Below are positions 4,738 to 6,646 of a DNA stretch of 6,646 nucleotides, piece by piece. The notes below the pieces were generated by a model. The model was given only the letters and a program-made list of their open reading frames with translations, searched no databases and was not told where the DNA came from. Made by a program: the position numbers and the translations under genes. The stretch covers positions 1 through 6,646 of the forward strand of contig JADHXT010000200.1 in assembly GCA_016782825.1 (NCBI GenBank), in the 5' to 3' direction. Each line of letters starts with the position of its first letter. Within the stretch, counting starts at the first letter, position 1. This stretch comes from Candidatus Brocadiia bacterium. GTDB lineage: Bacteria; Planctomycetota; PUPC01; DSUN01.

Positions 4738-6117
4738 GTGAACGCCTCAGACCTCGCAGGCAAGCGTGTGACCGTGATGGGCCTCGGCCTCCTGGGCGGC
4801 GGCGTGGCCGTGGCGCGCTTCCTCGCGCAGCAGGGGGCCTCCGTGACGGTCACCGACCTCAAGAGCGCCGAGACCCTCGCCGCCTCGGTGGCCCAGCTCG
4901 ACGGCCTGCCCGTCCGCCTCCGCCTCGGCGAGCACGTGGACGCCGATTTTGCCGAGGCCGACCTGCTGATCGTCAATCCCGCCGTGCCCGACACCTCGCC
5001 CTACCTGGCCAAGGCACGCGCGGCCGGCGTGCCCCTCGACACCGAGATCAACCTCTTCTTCAAGCTCTGCCCCGCCACCATCGTGGGCGTCACCGGCAGC
5101 AACGGCAAGTCCACCACCGTGAGCCTGCTCCACCACATCCTCCAGCGCGGCCCGCGGCAGGCCTGGCTCGGCGGCAACATCGGCCGCTCCCTGCTCGGGG
5201 ACCTCGGCGACATCGCCCCCGACCACCTCGTCGCGCTCGAGCTCTCCAGCTTCCAGCTCGAGCGACTCGAAGCCACCGGCCTCAGCCCCGCGGTGAGTGT
5301 GGTGCTCAACATCTCCGACAACCACCTCGACCGCCACGGCACGCTCGAAGCCTACGCCCGCGCCAAGCAGCCCATCGTCGCCAACCAGCGCGAAGGCGAC
5401 GTGGCGCTCCTCAACGCCGACTGCCCCATCGTCTCCACCTGGGCGCCCCACTGCCCTGGCACCGCGCTCTTCTTCAGCGCCCAGCGTCCCCTCCAGCGCG
5501 GCGTGTGGCTCGATGGCGAGCGCGTGCTCTGGCGCCACGACGGCGCTGCCCAGCCGCTGTTCGCCCGCGCCGACCTGAAGCTCCCCGGCCCCCATTTCCT
5601 CGCCGACGCCATGGCCGCTGCCGGCGCCGCGGCCCTCTGCGGTGTCGAGCCCGCCGCCATCGCCGACGCCGTCCGCTCCTTCCACGGCCTGGAGCACCGC
5701 CTGGAGTTCGTCCGCGAGCTCGATGGCGTGCGGTACTACAACGACTCGAAGGCCACCACGGCGCCCGCCGCCATCGCTGCCCTCGAGGCCTTCGACTCCC
5801 CCGTGGTGCTCATCGCCGGCGGGTCGGACAAGAAGCTCGACTACCACGGATTCGGCCGCACCATCTGCTCCCGCGCGCGAGCCGCCGTGCTCCTGGGCCA
5901 GACCGCGCCCCAGGTGCGACAAGCCATCGAGGCACACGGCAGCATGCCGGTTCACATGATGGACGACCTGCCAGGCGCCGTGCTCCAGGCCCGCCGCGTG
6001 GCGCAGCCGGGCGACGTAGTGGTCCTTTCGCCCGCCACCGCCAGCTACGATATGTTCCAGAACTTCGAGGAGCGGGGAGCCGTGTTCAAGCGCCTGGTCA
6101 TGGAGTTGAAGCCATGA
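4738..6117 (+). CDS. murD: UDP-N-acetylmuramoyl-L-alanine--D-glutamate ligase
   Basis: A 459-residue cytoplasmic Mur ligase that adds D-glutamate to UDP-MurNAc-L-Ala with ATP, in peptidoglycan precursor synthesis. Seen in order: an N-terminal Rossmann-like motif VTVMGLGLLGGG (11-22); the ATP loop GVTGSNGKSTT (117-127); GGNIG (145-149); LELSSFQLE (168-176); NISDNHLDRH (191-200), with H196 as expected metal ligand; AKQP with K210, the likely carbamylated lysine; LEHRLEF (318-324); NDSKATT (335-341), marking MurD rather than MurC/E/F; LIAGGSDKKLDY (358-369); and SPATASYDMFQNFEERG (431-447). Length is typical. Start choice: GTG 4738 has GGAG 5 nt upstream and gives the usual short N-terminus; GTG 4723 with AGGGA 7 nt upstream is the alternative (464 residues). 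Its stop overlaps the trpF start. No other cell-wall or division gene is adjacent. Confidence 0.94.
   Translation: MNASDLAGKRVTVMGLGLLGGGVAVARFLAQQGASVTVTDLKSAETLAASVAQLDGLPVRLRLGEHVDADFAEADLLIVNPAVPDTSPYLAKARAAGVPLDTEINLFFKLCPATIVGVTGSNGKSTTVSLLHHILQRGPRQAWLGGNIGRSLLGDLGDIAPDHLVALELSSFQLERLEATGLSPAVSVVLNISDNHLDRHGTLEAYARAKQPIVANQREGDVALLNADCPIVSTWAPHCPGTALFFSAQRPLQRGVWLDGERVLWRHDGAAQPLFARADLKLPGPHFLADAMAAAGAAALCGVEPAAIADAVRSFHGLEHRLEFVRELDGVRYYNDSKATTAPAAIAALEAFDSPVVLIAGGSDKKLDYHGFGRTICSRARAAVLLGQTAPQVRQAIEAHGSMPVHMMDDLPGAVLQARRVAQPGDVVVLSPATASYDMFQNFEERGAVFKRLVMELKP
6102..6105 (+). promoter_or_regulatory. Shine-Dalgarno site of trpF inside murD
   Basis: GGAG within the last codons of murD, 8 nt before the ATG at 6114 and 11 nt before the next in-frame ATG at 6117. 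The spacing favours 6114, which creates a 4-nt ATGA stop/start overlap with murD. Confidence 0.65.
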
Positions 6118-6646
6118 TGCGCGTCAAAATCTGCGGCATCACCCGGCCCGAGGACGCGCTGGCTGCCGCCGCCGCCGGCGCCGACGCCATCGGCCTCGTG
6201 TTCGCCGAAAGCCCTCGCCAGGTGACCGTGGAGCAGGCCGCCGCGATCCTCCGCGTGCTGCCCCCCTTCGTCACCCCCGTGGCGCTCTTCGTGGACGCGA
6301 CGGCCGATGCGGTGCGCGAGGTCTGCGGCCCGCTTGGCATCCGCACCGTGCAGCTTCACGGCGACGAGCCGCCGGCCGTGGCGGAAGCCCTCGCCGACTG
6401 CTGCCTGGTGAAGGCCTTCCGCATCGGCAGCGCCGCGGACATCGCTGCCGTCGCCGGCTACCCCGCGGCCGCCTACCTCCTGGATTCGCGCGTGGCAGGC
6501 AGGAGCGGCGGCACCGGCACAGCCTTCGATTGGCAACTGCTCCGCGGCGTCGCGTGGGACAAGCCGGTGATCCTGGCCGGCGGCCTCAACCCCGGCAACG
6601 TGGCGCAAGCCGTCCGCAAGGTGCGGCCCTACGCGGTCGACACGTC
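6114..6646 (+). CDS. trpF: Phosphoribosylanthranilate isomerase, 3' end cut by window
   Basis: The first 177 residues of TrpF, a TIM-barrel enzyme that converts N-(5-phosphoribosyl)anthranilate to the carboxyphenylamino-deoxyribulose phosphate in tryptophan synthesis. Visible motifs: KICGIT (5-10) with catalytic C7; GLVFAESPRQV (27-37); VALFVD (56-61); VQLHGDE (79-85); KAFRI (100-104); LLDSRVAGRSGGTG (122-135) with catalytic D124; FDW (138-140); and the phosphate-binding ILAGGLNPGNV (153-163). The frame reaches the window end in YAVDT, just where the family has its VDxSSGVE motif, so only some 25-40 residues should be missing. The start at 6114 overlaps the murD stop (ATGA), implying translational coupling. 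No other trp gene is visible inside the window. Confidence 0.93.
   Translation, partial: MMRVKICGITRPEDALAAAAAGADAIGLVFAESPRQVTVEQAAAILRVLPPFVTPVALFVDATADAVREVCGPLGIRTVQLHGDEPPAVAEALADCCLVKAFRIGSAADIAAVAGYPAAAYLLDSRVAGRSGGTGTAFDWQLLRGVAWDKPVILAGGLNPGNVAQAVRKVRPYAVDT

Noticed and set aside
4747..5955. 402-codon open frame on the minus strand opposite murD
   Set aside because: It is antisense to clear MurD motifs and has low-complexity composition, so it is a shadow frame.

Overview
This GC-rich (GC-ending codons), almost fully coding 6.6 kb bacterial window carries two divergent transcription units. A Tat-exported sulfatase-fold enzyme, a murD outside a division/cell-wall gene cluster and the codon bias suggest a Planctomycetota/PVC-type bacterium. 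That placement is an inference of low to moderate confidence, since no rRNA or phylogenetic marker was compared.

Left and centre (about 4640 down to 1, minus strand): one compact run of genes in the order birA (biotin-protein ligase), manC (mannose-1-phosphate guanylyltransferase), ruvX/yqgF (pre-16S rRNA nuclease / Holliday-junction resolvase-like), rnhA (ribonuclease HI with an N-terminal extension), a Tat-exported sulfatase-superfamily hydrolase, and the first codons of another gene running off the left edge. Gaps are 4 nt, 42 nt, a 23-nt overlap, 1 nt and 18 nt, so this is very probably an operon with translational coupling. It mixes cofactor attachment, nucleotide-sugar synthesis, nucleic-acid processing and an exported hydrolase, with no single obvious pathway.

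Right (4667 to 6646, plus strand): a good sigma70-like promoter followed by murD (peptidoglycan precursor ligase) and trpF (tryptophan biosynthesis). The stop of murD and the start of trpF share an ATGA overlap, and trpF is cut by the right edge. The 150-bp birA/murD intergenic region holds both divergent promoters and a 10-bp-phased direct repeat.

I found no CRISPR array, tRNA, rRNA, insertion sequence, toxin-antitoxin or phage gene, and no convincing new system. The points most worth a second look are a threonine at the sulfatase nucleophile position (instead of Cys/Ser), a GA-rich repeat/inverted-repeat tract that encodes the linker of rnhA, and the structured divergent promoter region. 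No stretch longer than about 300 bases lacks a gene.
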